Below, piece after piece: positions 54,061-64,000 of a stretch of 64,000 bases of DNA. Position numbers and translations under genes: made by a program. The notes beneath the pieces are model-generated. The model made no database searches and was not told the DNA's origin. It worked only from the letters and a program-made list of their open reading frames with translations. Position 1 is the first letter of the stretch. Every line of letters begins with the position of its first letter. The stretch is from Timema cristinae (Eukaryota > Arthropoda > Insecta > Phasmatodea > Timematidae): positions 6,654,826 to 6,718,825 of the forward strand of contig JBCFYV010000012.1 of NCBI GenBank assembly GCA_039000515.1, given 5' to 3'.

Positions 54061-54488
54061 ATAGTGGTCTCGGTACTAAATATGATATATACATAGAGAC
54101 GGATTCAATTTAAAAGAATATATATATATATACATACAAACAGTTTATTATATATATTTGAATAGATTTTAAAAATATCTATAAAAACAGTTTATTATAT
54201 TTGACTATATTTAAAATAAATATATATACAAACAGTTGACTAGAATTAAAATATATACAAACAACTAATTGACTAAAAAAAATCAGGTAGGTTGAGGATT
54301 GTACTGGCAGATAAAAAAATATAAAAAAAGTAACCCGGGTGCATAAAATAAATTTAAAAAATATGCTTGTTTTCATGCAGAAAAAAATATGAAAAAAATC
54401 TCAAATCTTTGAAAAATGGTATGTCAGTGGAACTGTCGAGAGTGAAAGAAAAAAAGATGGTTATTCAGCCCATCTAAATAATCAACTT
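54061..54488. other. AT-rich spacer before the PolB 3' end
   Basis: Matches 29,190-29,636 of element 1, including the GGTAGG and GTACTGGCA segments and the ATGCTTGTTTTCATGCAG stretch. No gene. Confidence 0.6.
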
Positions 54489-57400
54489 TTAGTCGTGGCG
54501 AGTGCGTTTAAAAGGACTATGATACCAAAACGGCAATGTATTAAAATCATCGGTTATCCGACGTTTGGTGTACACGGGCTGGTAGACTTTAGCCCGCGAA
54601 ACAGTACATACAGTCACAATACCTTTTCTTACAATTTTTTGCGGTATCTGTATGTATCTTTCCGCAGCCTGTTCGGTGACCATCGCTTTCAAAACTTCAA
54701 AATTAACATCGTTCCGGTTGCCATAGCTTATGGTGATCCCGTGAACCTTGCACACCGTTTTTGTTTTGGCAGGATCACCACCAACAGAAATGCGTTTCGC
54801 GTAATTCTTAGGACCGCCAGATACAATGGCGCTAATGTAGCTTCCCGGACCGTAATCCTGAAGTTCATCAGTGAGGTCACCTAAAAAGTTGCCAGTCGGG
54901 AGACTCCAATCGCTGGGGCGTTTGATGAATAGAACGCTATCTATATCATGATACAAAACGCAGTCCCCCAATTATTCAAGGATGCTGTATAAGTGCAACC
55001 TAGCCATAGCAGTCGTGTAGCATGCCACCACCACACTCGTGTTAGGGTTAGGGTGCAACGCGTCACACGCATCCTTGTAATTGAGGAACATAACCTCATA
55101 ATTTACATCAATGATGCTGTCCATTGTGATGTACGGATCCGTCAGGTACTTGTGGATGCCCTGATAGTCGTTAACAACGGCTACGTGTGGTAAATCGGGT
55201 CTTTGCCCAAAATTTTCAAATAGTGAATTTAAAAAAAGTTTAGCCAGAGTGCGGAGACCAGGGTTTTTACAAACAGAGTCGAAATTGAGTTTTACCCCTT
55301 CCCTTTTCTCATAATTTTGAATATAACCTAACTTTTCCTCTTGTGAGGTACACCACTCTGGCCATCCACTCACTTCTTTTAATTTTCAAAAAAGTATCAA
55401 TGTACCCGTGAAACAATCCGCCATAACGTGTCTGACGGTCGTAAACAGACACATTGTACTCCCACACTTCGTGTACTGCTTCAACGGTGTAGCCTTTCTC
55501 AACGGCTTTCCGGATCTCGTCAATCACCCAGACGCCTGTCAACCAGAGATCTTTTTTGTCGTTGTGCTGACACGTGCCTGGGTTTTTCTCCTCCCCGCAT
55601 TTCCTGCACAAGATGAACATTAACTTGTCGTGCATCCGTGTAGGCAATACGGGCAGGAATAAATCCCGTGGAGGCGTCACTGTAACTTTGGCTATGCCTT
55701 CTACTTGGTCTATAGACGGACAATTTAGTTCCAAGTGAATTTTGGGGTGGCCGACGTGGTATTTTTTGTACTTGCAAACGTATGGATACAATGAACACAC
55801 ATCCAAGTACTTGATCTTCTCCCCAGAAGAAAGGTCTGCTTCGTGGAAGAGCTTGATACAATTTGTACGCCCGCCAAAGAATGCATTCCTGGGACTGAGA
55901 GGTTCCTTGGTATACACCTCGTTCCGGAGTACAAATTGCTGCAAGTACTTGTCTGTGCGTTTCATCGCATTAAACATGCACTCCCACATCTCTACGACCG
56001 TGTAGCCGGCATTATTAAACTTTTCCAAACAAGCCATGGTCGCTTCTTAGCGTGTCTCCATGGTTTCGTGGGGACTATTATTGATAGGTGTGGTCCTGTC
56101 AGGGTAACAGAGAGGGTACCCATGCCAATAACAGCCCCAGAACTGTAAGATGGTTGTGGTATCTCTAGCTTTAACAACGCCGTCTACACGTCACCCTAGC
56201 ACATATTCCTCACGGCCGTTACCCACGTGAAGAATAGTGACACCACGTTGATGGGCCTCCCAGCAGAGCCATTGTACAACGATGTGCGACTGTTGGTCTG
56301 CGCACCGATAGCCACCGTTAGGGATAATACCGATAGTATTCTCCTTAAGATGACTTCAGCGGTAAACCAACATGACCGCTCCAGCTATCGTACACGCCTC
56401 TCTGAAAGGATCCACCTTTACTTTCTCAATGAGCATGACTTTAAACTTTAGGCAGGCCATCCGTAGGATCTCTACATCTTTCACACAATACAGTTGCAAC
56501 TCGCGTTTAAAATCAAAGACATAATTTTCTTTGACCAACGCGTCATACCACTTCTCAAAGTGCTCCTTTCCCTCAACTGACATCTCGCCGATGCTGTAGT
56601 CCTCCTTTGGCGGCAAGGGACCCCTATACCCCGCGTTTTCTTTTTTATTGAAAAAATGGGGTAAATGTCCCTTGGCCAAAGACTCGTCCAAGCCGAAAGT
56701 TTTGGGCAATTTGGACAGCGACATCGGGAGAAAGTTCAGTGAGTCAATAAAGTGGAGCGGGCCGTAATGCATGGACATGATTTTCCCACCGTTCATTATA
56801 AGTTCTGGAGTCCATTTTTTAACCTCCATCATATATTTTAAAATTAAATTTCCATCATAGGATTCTGCATTATGGCCTAGGAGGGTGATATCCTTAAATT
56901 TTAAAGCTTTAATTTGTTCTATAAGTAAAAAAATTGGGCCATTTTGGTATCACCCTTGAATATGCGAGTCCTATCGCCCCCACAGTAAACGCAATGATGG
57001 TAATTTGCATCTATATGTACGCAGGCCTTGCAACACGTCTGCACGACACATAGGCTAGTTTCGTGTGAGTACGTGCCGGCCGCACCTTCAAGAGTTTCTT
57101 GCCTGCATTCAAAATCATAGAATACAAACATGAAATTGCTCTTTTCCAGTGACGGCTTTGATGGGGCCTGCTTCATATAACATGAAATGATCAAAAAGAC
57201 GATGGGTTTGCATAGTCTACAAAAAGTCTCATAACACCTATGTGAATAATTTGATCTTTCCAAACTGAAAAATTGCCCGCAAACCTATTGGACATCACAG
57301 ACCAACCTGTGACCTCTGCAAAAACCGGGACGTTTATGGTTATCAAAACACGTCTGCTTTATGAACCAGCGCCCACAATCTTTACAGACCACAGATCGGC

Positions 57401-57770
57401 CTCCGCTACAAACAGCTTTAGCATATTACTTTTTGCACGTGGACTCAAAATTTTATTTGTTCTTATCATTGAATGGCACACGGCACTCACGGCAAAAGTA
57501 CCCACACTTAAACGCAGCTGTCAAGGATGCTATGACATCAAAATGGTTTTGCTTATCGTCGTGAAAATACAAATCAAGGAATGTTCGGGATGAGTAGGCC
57601 CCTCATATAGGACCTTTCTCCCCCGACGTTCCCTGAACACCGTGATTTTGTATTCGTAGAGGTATGTTTGAAATTGTTTCAGTTCAGTTATTCCACCACC
57701 TTTCAAAAGATTCACATGGGCATCACGGCATAGTTCCTCTGCTTTGAGTTTTTGAATAGGACGACCCATT
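54489..57770 (-). pseudogene. Protein-primed PolB, copy 2, N-terminally truncated and decayed
   Basis: Diverged copy of the 29,637-33,439 polymerase. The N-terminus starts abruptly at about 57,770 (KLKAEELCRDAHVNLLKGG); the first ~150 codons are missing. Exo I is FVFYDFECRQE, the Exo II/III region is open for 158 codons (56,356-56,832), and motif A DVCSLYPYVCKY is intact here. Motif B is damaged (NSLFENFG) and motif C reads YHDIDS: both Asp are kept but Thr is replaced by Ile. Several shifts lie near 55,375, 56,040, 56,355, 56,930, 57,260 and 57,480. The stop is at 54,489, in the same place as copy 1. Confidence 0.88.
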
Positions 57771-57771
57771 T

Positions 57772-58665
57772 TGATTTGTTTAATGGTATATGCACAGGAT
57801 ATTCAATAACATCCATATTTAGTTTACCGGGCAGTGATATATACTTACTCACTCGATTAGCGTTCTCGTCAGCTGGGTATAGAAATGCTAGCACAGACCA
57901 AAGAAAACATTTCCTGTCAGCAGTTCTTTATTAATTAAGGCAAGTTTATTTCTCAACTCTTCTCGTAATGGAATATAGCTGGAAGCAACCAAAGAACATA
58001 TTTAGCTAGTTTAAGCTCTAGGTATTACACACGGACCTCAGACCAACCACTTCCTTTGTGGTGGAAAGAAGAAGCTGCTTCAATCATGTAAGTGCATGCG
58101 CTCTCAATCTGTGATTTTAATTCGTTCTGACTTAGAGTGACGATACACTTACTGCGAAAGTAAGGGGTGATTGTTTCCACTCCCTTCCCTCCTACACGAG
58201 AGTACTCCACACATGCAGATGTATACCATTTTAGATTACCCATTACACTAAGTTGTTGGATACGCGTTGGTTCCAACATCCTTTTAATTTCGTTAGTAAA
58301 GACTAAAAATAGCGAGTCTTTCGAGGGAGAGAGCTTGATGATTTTGACTGTACCATTCAAAGCTTCTGAAAAATTACAGGGGTCGTAATCTTCATCAATA
58401 TCGAGATTCTCAATAGATTCCTGCTCTCTTGACTTTGAAACGTTGGCAACATTCCCCAGTGAAGTTGCTCCTGTTGCAGTACAGTTCTTTAGCTTGTGTT
58501 GTAATAGATTATCCCGCCGTGAAAATATTTGAATGCATTTATGACAATCGAATGATCTCACCTCTCGACTATGCGAGGAAACATGTCGCTCTAAGTTGTC
58601 ACTCTGACTAAAAATTTGTCCACACTCATCACATTTTTAAGCCCACTCCCGTGTTGTAAACGAAT
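57772..58665 (-). pseudogene. N-terminal part of a zinc-finger PolB of another Polinton lineage
   Basis: Minus-strand pieces in order are two C2H2 fingers (CDECGQIFSQSDNLERH, then FDCHKCIQIFSRRDNLLQH), then LKWYTSACVEYSRVGG, FRSKCIVTLSQNEL and HHKGSGWSE (58,025-58,561). After frame breaks come KCFLWSVLAFLYPADENANR and ELNM-type GKLNMDVIEYPV (57,712-57,925). This is the order found upstream of the polymerase domain in insect zinc-finger PolB proteins and is unrelated to the N-terminus of copy 1. It joins the copy 2 polymerase directly at about 57,770. Confidence 0.65.
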
Positions 58666-60150
58666 GTTACGTGTCAGATTGGTAAGCTTGGTAAAATATT
58701 TTGAACAGTTATTAAATATGAAGATCCTTTTAATAAGCGTGTTGTAAGAAAATTAACAGATAAAATATTAACTATAAATCGTGTTCTATGGGAATAAATA
58801 GATAAAATCTTAACGATAGTTGACTTGACAATTATTCACTATCGATTCTCTAGACGTGGAAGGCAAATTTTATACGAGAAAATACGAGGATTTGACGATA
58901 TCCTTCACATAGTACCAAAAACAATAAAGCCCTTATATAGAATTATAAACAATATTTGTCTGCGAGTAACAAGACATGTGTGTGCATAATTATTTCACAT
59001 CCAAATGGTACACCTAGAAATCAAATCAATAAATATGGTAAATAGTGTACAGGTAACACATGCGTTACTGCCTGAATCCTTCAATATATCACTATTTGCG
59101 AGTAAATTATTATGATATGTCAACCTTATATTAATTTCTTAATAACTTTCATTCTGCGCCATCTAGTGAGGAAAATTGGTACTTATAATTTCTCAATGTT
59201 TTATGTTAGTAGGATAGAATCTCATTACCAGATATTCCCTTCCTACCGAAAACGGTCTATAGTTTTCCTTTTTATCCTCAGACATTTCCCTTCCTACCTA
59301 AAACGGTCTATATTTTCCCATTTCACCTCAAAATTGTTGTTGCCTGATCATTTCTTACTCAATTTTTATTATTATTAACAAATAAAACAGTCTGTGTATT
59401 GAATAAAATTAATTAACTTATTAAATGTTTAAGAAACATCTCGTAGCACAGGTTTGTTTTTTAAGAATATAATTGTTTTCAAAGTGATTATGCAACAACA
59501 ACATTGAGATGAAATGGGGAGTTAATGGGACTTCGACCGAAGCTTTATTTTATTCAAAAGGAGAGTCTTGAGGAGAAAAAATTAAGTATACGTATTTCCA
59601 AAACAACTCTCAAAAATAAAACTAAACATGATCATTATAAAAAAATGTTTAAAGCAGGAGATCTTACACTACGCCAATATGTATATGATAAGAAGTGAGA
59701 AATATCAATTGTATAGTATCCCTTTGAATAAACTTGCACTTTCACCAGGAGATGAAAAACGCTATATTTTAGATAATGGATGCGACACTCTTGCATACGG
59801 TCACTACAAAATAAGACATATTTGTTCTCCAGTGGAGACATAAAAAATCACCCTTTATATTTTATTACGTAAATAGCTCGAGCGCTTGTGAGTATCATTG
59901 CCTGATTTCATCAGGTGAAACGGCACAGCCTTACTAAATTAAGTAGTTTAGTTAAAATTAGTTATAGGTCGGAGGTGACGTTACTCGCTTCCCCGCAGTG
60001 CATCCTGGGAAAGGTTTTAATAAACGGCTAAACGAGTAACACACAATACGTAGTAATATTATAATAATATGTTGGTGATTTATAAAAAAATTATCAAATT
60101 AATGATGTAACTATTTTATAAACACATGGTTTACCACCCGCCTTCCCTTC
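58666..60150. other. AT-rich stretch, no supported gene
   Basis: No recognisable coding content. A short direct repeat (CCTTCCTACCGAAAACGG and CCTTCCTACCTAAAACGG at about 59,240 and 59,290) is the only structure seen. The frames at 59,112-59,378 and 59,628-59,843 are not supported. Confidence 0.45.
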
Positions 60151-60462
60151 ACTAAATATTTTTCCCGAGCCACCACTGAGCAATGCTATTCTTATGAGAG
60201 AAAGTAACTCACTTACTATAGGAAGGGTCTATGTGGGAGAAAATGATCCAACTTCGCAGTGAGGAGGATCAATGTTAAAACTCGAAAATATGGTTAACAC
60301 CCAAAATAATATTTCCCGATACGCCACTGATCAATGCTTTTCCTATGTGGAAGAAAGTGGCCCAACTTCGTAATGTGGAGGATCAATGCTAGAACTCGAA
60401 AATATGGTTAACCCCCAAAATAATATTTCCCGATCCACCGCTGATCAATGCTTTTCTCAATG
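60150..60462. repeat. ~120-bp tandem repeat, about 2.5 units
   Basis: Units contain AATAATATTTCCCGAT, CCACTGATCAATGCTTT, GAGGATCAATGTTA and CTCGAAAATATGGTTAAC. A partial unit (GTGAGGAGGATCAATGTTAA) reappears at 60,960 outside the right repeat. Confidence 0.75.
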
Positions 60463-60612
60463 CCAAGCGTCTGGGGCTCGTCATCTAACAAAGAAGAAGA
60501 GAATACCGCTGTACACTAAAGATATAATAAGTAAAATAGTAACCATTAAAATATACTAAACGATTTAAAACATACCTTAATTTGTCCAATTTTCCAGCGC
60601 GTCGAAACTCAT
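60462..60612 (-). pseudogene. Remnant of the spliced early gene: end of exon 2, intron 1, exon 1
   Basis: Third copy of the gene at 33,505-36,999. The exon-2 acceptor (TTCTTTGTTAG) and the exon-1 start ATGAGTTTCGACGCGCTGG at 60,612 are kept, but exon 1 now ends in TAA before a GTATGT donor. Upstream, ATTTCAATTTGTGATTG matches the initiator region of copy 2; the TATA box is gone. Confidence 0.7.
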
Positions 60613-60639
60613 CTTGATGCTTGTATGGCGCAATCACAA

Positions 60640-60960
60640 ATTGAAATGCTCGACCTCAAAGGGCTTGCCACCTGTAATGGCAGAGGTTGCGCAATACACA
60701 TCTGCGATATATAAAAAATATATGAGTATACATAAATAAAGAATAATACAAGAACCCACATGTCCGGAACACGGGAAAAGGGATCAGGAGGAGGGAAGGG
60801 AGTCAGAAGAAGGGCGAGAGGGGAGGGGGAAAACCAACAGCCAATCAGAGAGCGAGGAGACGCAGTCACTAGACCAAATCAAGCCAATAGGAAAGTAGGT
60901 CAAACTGGACCAGGTCACCGCACCAGTTAGTATGGGAGAAAGTGATCCTCCACTATCTGT
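60640..60960 (-). repeat. Element 2 right terminal-repeat region
   Basis: CAGCCAATCAGAGAGCGAGG and GACCAAATCAAGCCAAT are the inverse of the left region at 43,250-43,305. The inner part is shorter than on the left. The outer end is not resolved. Confidence 0.6.
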
Positions 60961-61109
60961 GTGAGGAGGATCAATGTTAACCTTATGGGATACAGTGTGT
61001 CGAAACTCTCAATTCAACCACTACCCACTACCCAACACATCTTTCAGCAACTACAGTCGTTATCAGCAACCCCACGTAGCAGTTCATAATAGCGGGAAAG
61101 TAGCAATAC

Positions 61110-61330
61110 ACTTAGTTACTCTATGGCATTAGATACCTACAAGCTCATTAACGCACTTACAAAAGTACAACACCTATCTCTATCTTAAGCTAGATCTATC
61201 CATTCCTTTTCATTTAAACCTATCTATTTCAGGTCCATTCTAATCTTATCCTCCAATCTACGTCTTGCTCTTCCCAATGGTCTCTTCCCATTGGGTTTGC
61301 CAGTCAAAACCCTCAGCAAGGCTTTAGATC
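61110..61330 (+). repeat. ~200-bp direct repeat, left copy
   Basis: Shares TATTTCAGGTCCATTCT, CTCTTCCCAATGGT and TCTTCCCATTGGG with 63,640-63,845 in the same orientation. The two copies flank the second copy of the plus-strand module. Confidence 0.7.
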
Positions 61331-62022
61331 CTTCTATTTGCGCCAAATGTCCTGACTGTCATAATCTACGAGACTTGACTATCATAAAATGTCTTATGAT
61401 GATTACAGTGTATACAACTCATCATTATACGACCTACTCTACTACCTGGTATCCTCATACATTTTGGAGCCTGACACCTTTCTAAGAACCTTGTTTCAAA
61501 CAACCTTATTTTATTCGTCATGGAGAACAACCGGTAAAGTTAATGTTTTGTGCATTCGGAGTTGTATATTCTTTGACAGCAGGTGAAATGTCAACCACTT
61601 ACTGACCGAGTAATAGCATGCATTTCCCGACTGTATTCTTTTTCTAATTTCTACTCTAATGCCGTTAATGAAAGTTAAAATTGTTCTTAAATATTTAAAC
61701 TCGTTGACTATATCAAATTAAATGTTGTTCGTATTATTCTCTAAATTATCCAATCCGTGCTTTATCTATGATCATATATGTAGTTACTTCAGCGTTCGCT
61801 TTTAAGCCTATTTTCTTACTAGTCTCTAATAAAATTTCTGCATTTTTTCAACAGTTTCAGTTTCAACAAAGCTGAATCATCTGTCTCTTCTATTAGCCGC
61901 AGCTATTAGGACAAGTATATATACCATTTAGTGCAAGTTGCAACATCTGAGTGATAAGCCATACAGACCAAATAATATAGTTGTAGTGTGCGAACCATCG
62001 ATTAGGTTTGAATCGGTTCAAA
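61331..62022. other. No gene seen
   Basis: AT-rich sequence with short frames lacking motifs. Confidence 0.45.
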
Positions 62023-63446
62023 ACAAGCTATATTAATTTAACGTTTGTGGGTCATACGTATGCGAGGCTTGCTTATACGACCCCCAAATGATTTAACAGT
62101 GTGGTTTTGGACGATAAACTTGTGCACCACAGAAGCGAGGCTACAATTAATCATGTTACGCTACTTACAGCACGGTAAGAGTGATGGAAGTACTCCCCTA
62201 CGAGAGAACCGAGGACTCATATTTTCACGACTTGAATTGTGCTGTATACATTAAACACTTCTCCATACATCACTAGACTTACACCTTATATAAGTCAGAT
62301 AATTTTCAAGGTGGAAACTCAACAGTCGTATCAGGGTTCGGCATCCACATGTTTAGGGAACAAATACCTCTTGCGAGGTTCCTCTATCCCATCATGGCTG
62401 TGTCCTTCGTGCGTAGCCACCCATTTTGCATGCACAGTGTGCGTTTTAAGGACCAACGTCCTCATGCCTGCCGTTAGCCCTGCCATCACTGGACAACTGG
62501 GAAAATACCTCTACCTTGGCCAGCTTAATCGGTGCGAGAAGCTGGATTCTTCTCCTTGAATGCTGGGCCCTATTGTAGGGGCGTTAACACCTTAAATGAG
62601 GTCAGCCGCCTGGACTCAGGAATAATTCCAAAGAGATTTCAATCCGAGTTACCCAGTGGGGAGCTCGTGGAGGTGGCCTGATTAGCTTTCCCGGAAGGTA
62701 CTAGCTAGCAACCGCTTTGTAGGTGACGAGTAGGGAGATCCACCTCCCCCCATTCTTTCCACACAAAGACCCCAAAAGAGATTTAGCCGCCCTTACGATT
62801 AAATCTTCCATATGTTGCCTAAGACCACCACGAAGTGGCACTTTGCCGGGATTTCCGAACGAGGAACAACCCCTAGACAGAGAGGTTAAGCCTCTTGCCT
62901 CGTCCAGGTCAGGGTAGTCACCCTTAGGGTGAGATCGACTTAAGTCCATGAACCTACAACCCTATACCTAGTGTTACCCCTGGGCTGTGTACAATTTCTG
63001 CAATGGGTAGATTGTGGGTGTGTTTCCAGTAACATGCTAAGACAATCATCAGCCATTCTTCTTTACTTCACAGACACCTCCACCACCCTCAGCGTCCCCT
63101 GTGTCTCTAGCGCTAGAGTCACCATCACCACCAGCGTCGTTATTGGGTCAAGGAGTGGATAAGCCCCAGTCCCTCTCATTGGACGAGGAGATGCTCCCCT
63201 AGGTAAAGTCAGAAGCACCCATAAAGGTCAGGGCTTCAACCATGTACAAAACCTATTCAAAAGTTAAACTTAAATGAGGAACGACCGGTGGCTACATCAT
63301 TGATTTGGCTGGTTTCGCTAACGTCTTCCTTCCAAAGTAATTCTATTATTTGTATCGTAAGATATTTAATTCCAAGCCACATTGTGTGATGTATCTCGAT
63401 GAACAATGTGTGATGTTTAATAGCACCTTAACAAATAAGCGTGGTC
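62023..63446 (+). pseudogene. Second, decayed copy of the 180-aa gene and its downstream frame
   Basis: 62,023-62,249 matches 44,735-44,960 (TATATTAATTTAACGTTTGT, GGTCATACG, GAAGTACTCCCCTACGAGAG). 62,994-63,446 matches 44,968-45,437, with a Pro-coding stretch (ACACCTCCACCACCCTCAGC), the acidic tail and the VFLPK/VMYLDEQ region. Frames are broken at several points. It is split by an insertion. It shows that the module is a mobile or duplicated unit. Confidence 0.7.
62250..63002. mobile_element. ~0.74-kb insertion with 9-bp flanking duplication
   Basis: GCTGTATAC (62,241-62,249) and GCTGTGTAC (62,994-63,002) flank sequence that is absent from the 44-kb copy. The insert is more GC-rich and has no coding motif. 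It could be a solo LTR or a non-autonomous element; the family is unknown. Confidence 0.5.
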
Positions 63447-63639
63447 ACTGAATGGTGCGGTCAGAATATAATATGCATTGTTGTTAATTAAACCAAAATT
63501 TTGATATGTTGTTGTATGATCCGAATATTTAAAAAATGATAATGTTGTTGTTAGTAAAATCACAATTAGAATATGTTAAACGCTTTGAATGTTATAAATA
63601 TGTTGCTCTTTTACTTAATTACTTACTTATCCATTCTAT

Positions 63640-63845
63640 GGCTTTGAGAACACAAAATTTTACTGCCGCACTCACAAAAGTACGCTACCTATCCCTATCT
63701 TGAGCTAGCTCAAACTAGTTAACCTCATTACACCCTCATTATTTCAGGTCCATTCTGATGTTATCCAAACTGTGTCTAACTCTTCCCAATGGTATCTTCC
63801 CATTGGGCTTATCAGCCAATCCATTGAACATGGTTTATCTTGCTG
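63640..63845 (+). repeat. ~200-bp direct repeat, right copy
   Basis: Counterpart of 61,110-61,330, diverged by many substitutions. Confidence 0.7.
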
Positions 63846-64000
63846 GTATTATTATATTAAGCTACTGGGAAGTTGTAGCAACCAACATGTGACAAATTTG
63901 TTGGGAGGAAACATTTTTCTGCAAATTTATCTTATTCCTTGATTGACAAACAATTATCATTCTTTATTATATTTTGTCTAGAGTGAATATTCCTCAGTTT

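Larger units (their letters stand above)
43205..60960. mobile_element. Element 2: decayed, mosaic Polinton with nested insertions
   Basis: The left repeat (from about 43,246) and right repeat (to about 60,900) face each other and share ATTGGCTGGATTTGGTC and CTCTCTGATTGGCTG in inverse order. Inside are a plus-strand gene module, a remnant of the late promoter and ATPase start, a second PolB copy, exon 1 and part of exon 2 of the spliced early gene, and pieces of a different PolB lineage. No capsid, penton, protease or integrase gene remains. A gypsy element interrupts it. Exact termini and target duplication could not be fixed. Confidence 0.65.

Noticed and set aside
62701..62949. 82-codon minus-strand frame
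   Set aside because: Lies inside the non-coding insertion at 62,250-62,993 and has no recognisable content.

Overview
The window is nuclear DNA of an animal, most likely an arthropod and probably an insect. It is AT-rich and gene-poor, with tRNA-derived SINEs, MITE-like repeats and a split host coding exon. Its main content is nested mobile elements of the Polinton/Maverick (adintovirus) type. The core-promoter sequences (TATA plus a TCATTT initiator) and the virion protein families match integrated arthropod elements. I cannot name the species.

Layout. 1-20,681 is host sequence: a 33-bp minisatellite, several SINEs, a MITE with a perfect internal palindrome, a dispersed family sharing CATCGTTTGTGCTACGTTA, and one host-like exon (6,540-9,954, minus) built on about 36 copies of a 54-bp repeat.

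20,688-38,267 is a complete 17.6-kb Polinton/adintovirus. It has ~1.2-kb terminal inverted repeats and a 6-bp target duplication AAAAAT. It carries two minus-strand units. The late unit starts at a TATA box at 28,976 and ends at poly(A) signals near 21,965. In order it encodes the packaging ATPase, a small basic protein, a conserved 216-aa protein, a retroviral-type integrase with chromodomain, a penton-like protein, a pVI-like basic protein, the major capsid protein, a small unknown, an adenain-type protease and a PC4-like reading frame. These genes are packed with 1-40 nt gaps or stop/start overlaps. The early unit starts at a TATA/initiator at 37,034-37,066. It encodes a previously unlabelled four-exon spliced gene and then the protein-primed PolB. 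Most genes carry one or a few stops or frameshifts, so this is a fairly young endogenous copy. The early gene is duplicated, and an inverted piece of the capsid gene sits at the duplication junction.

40,330-43,196 is a hAT transposon (8-bp duplication GTGATAGC) with a decayed transposase. It lies beside the left repeat of a second, more decayed Polinton (about 43,205-60,960). Element 2 has lost the capsid genes. It carries a plus-strand module (97-aa, 180-aa and 66-aa frames), a second PolB copy, and pieces of a different zinc-finger PolB lineage on both sides of that copy, so it is a mosaic. A 6.6-kb Ty3/gypsy LTR retrotransposon (46,992-53,616, duplication AAGT) lies inside element 2. Its Gag begins with a PHD finger.

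61,000-64,000 holds a second decayed copy of the plus-strand module, split by a ~0.74-kb insertion and flanked by ~200-bp direct repeats. No rRNA, functional tRNA gene or CRISPR array was seen.
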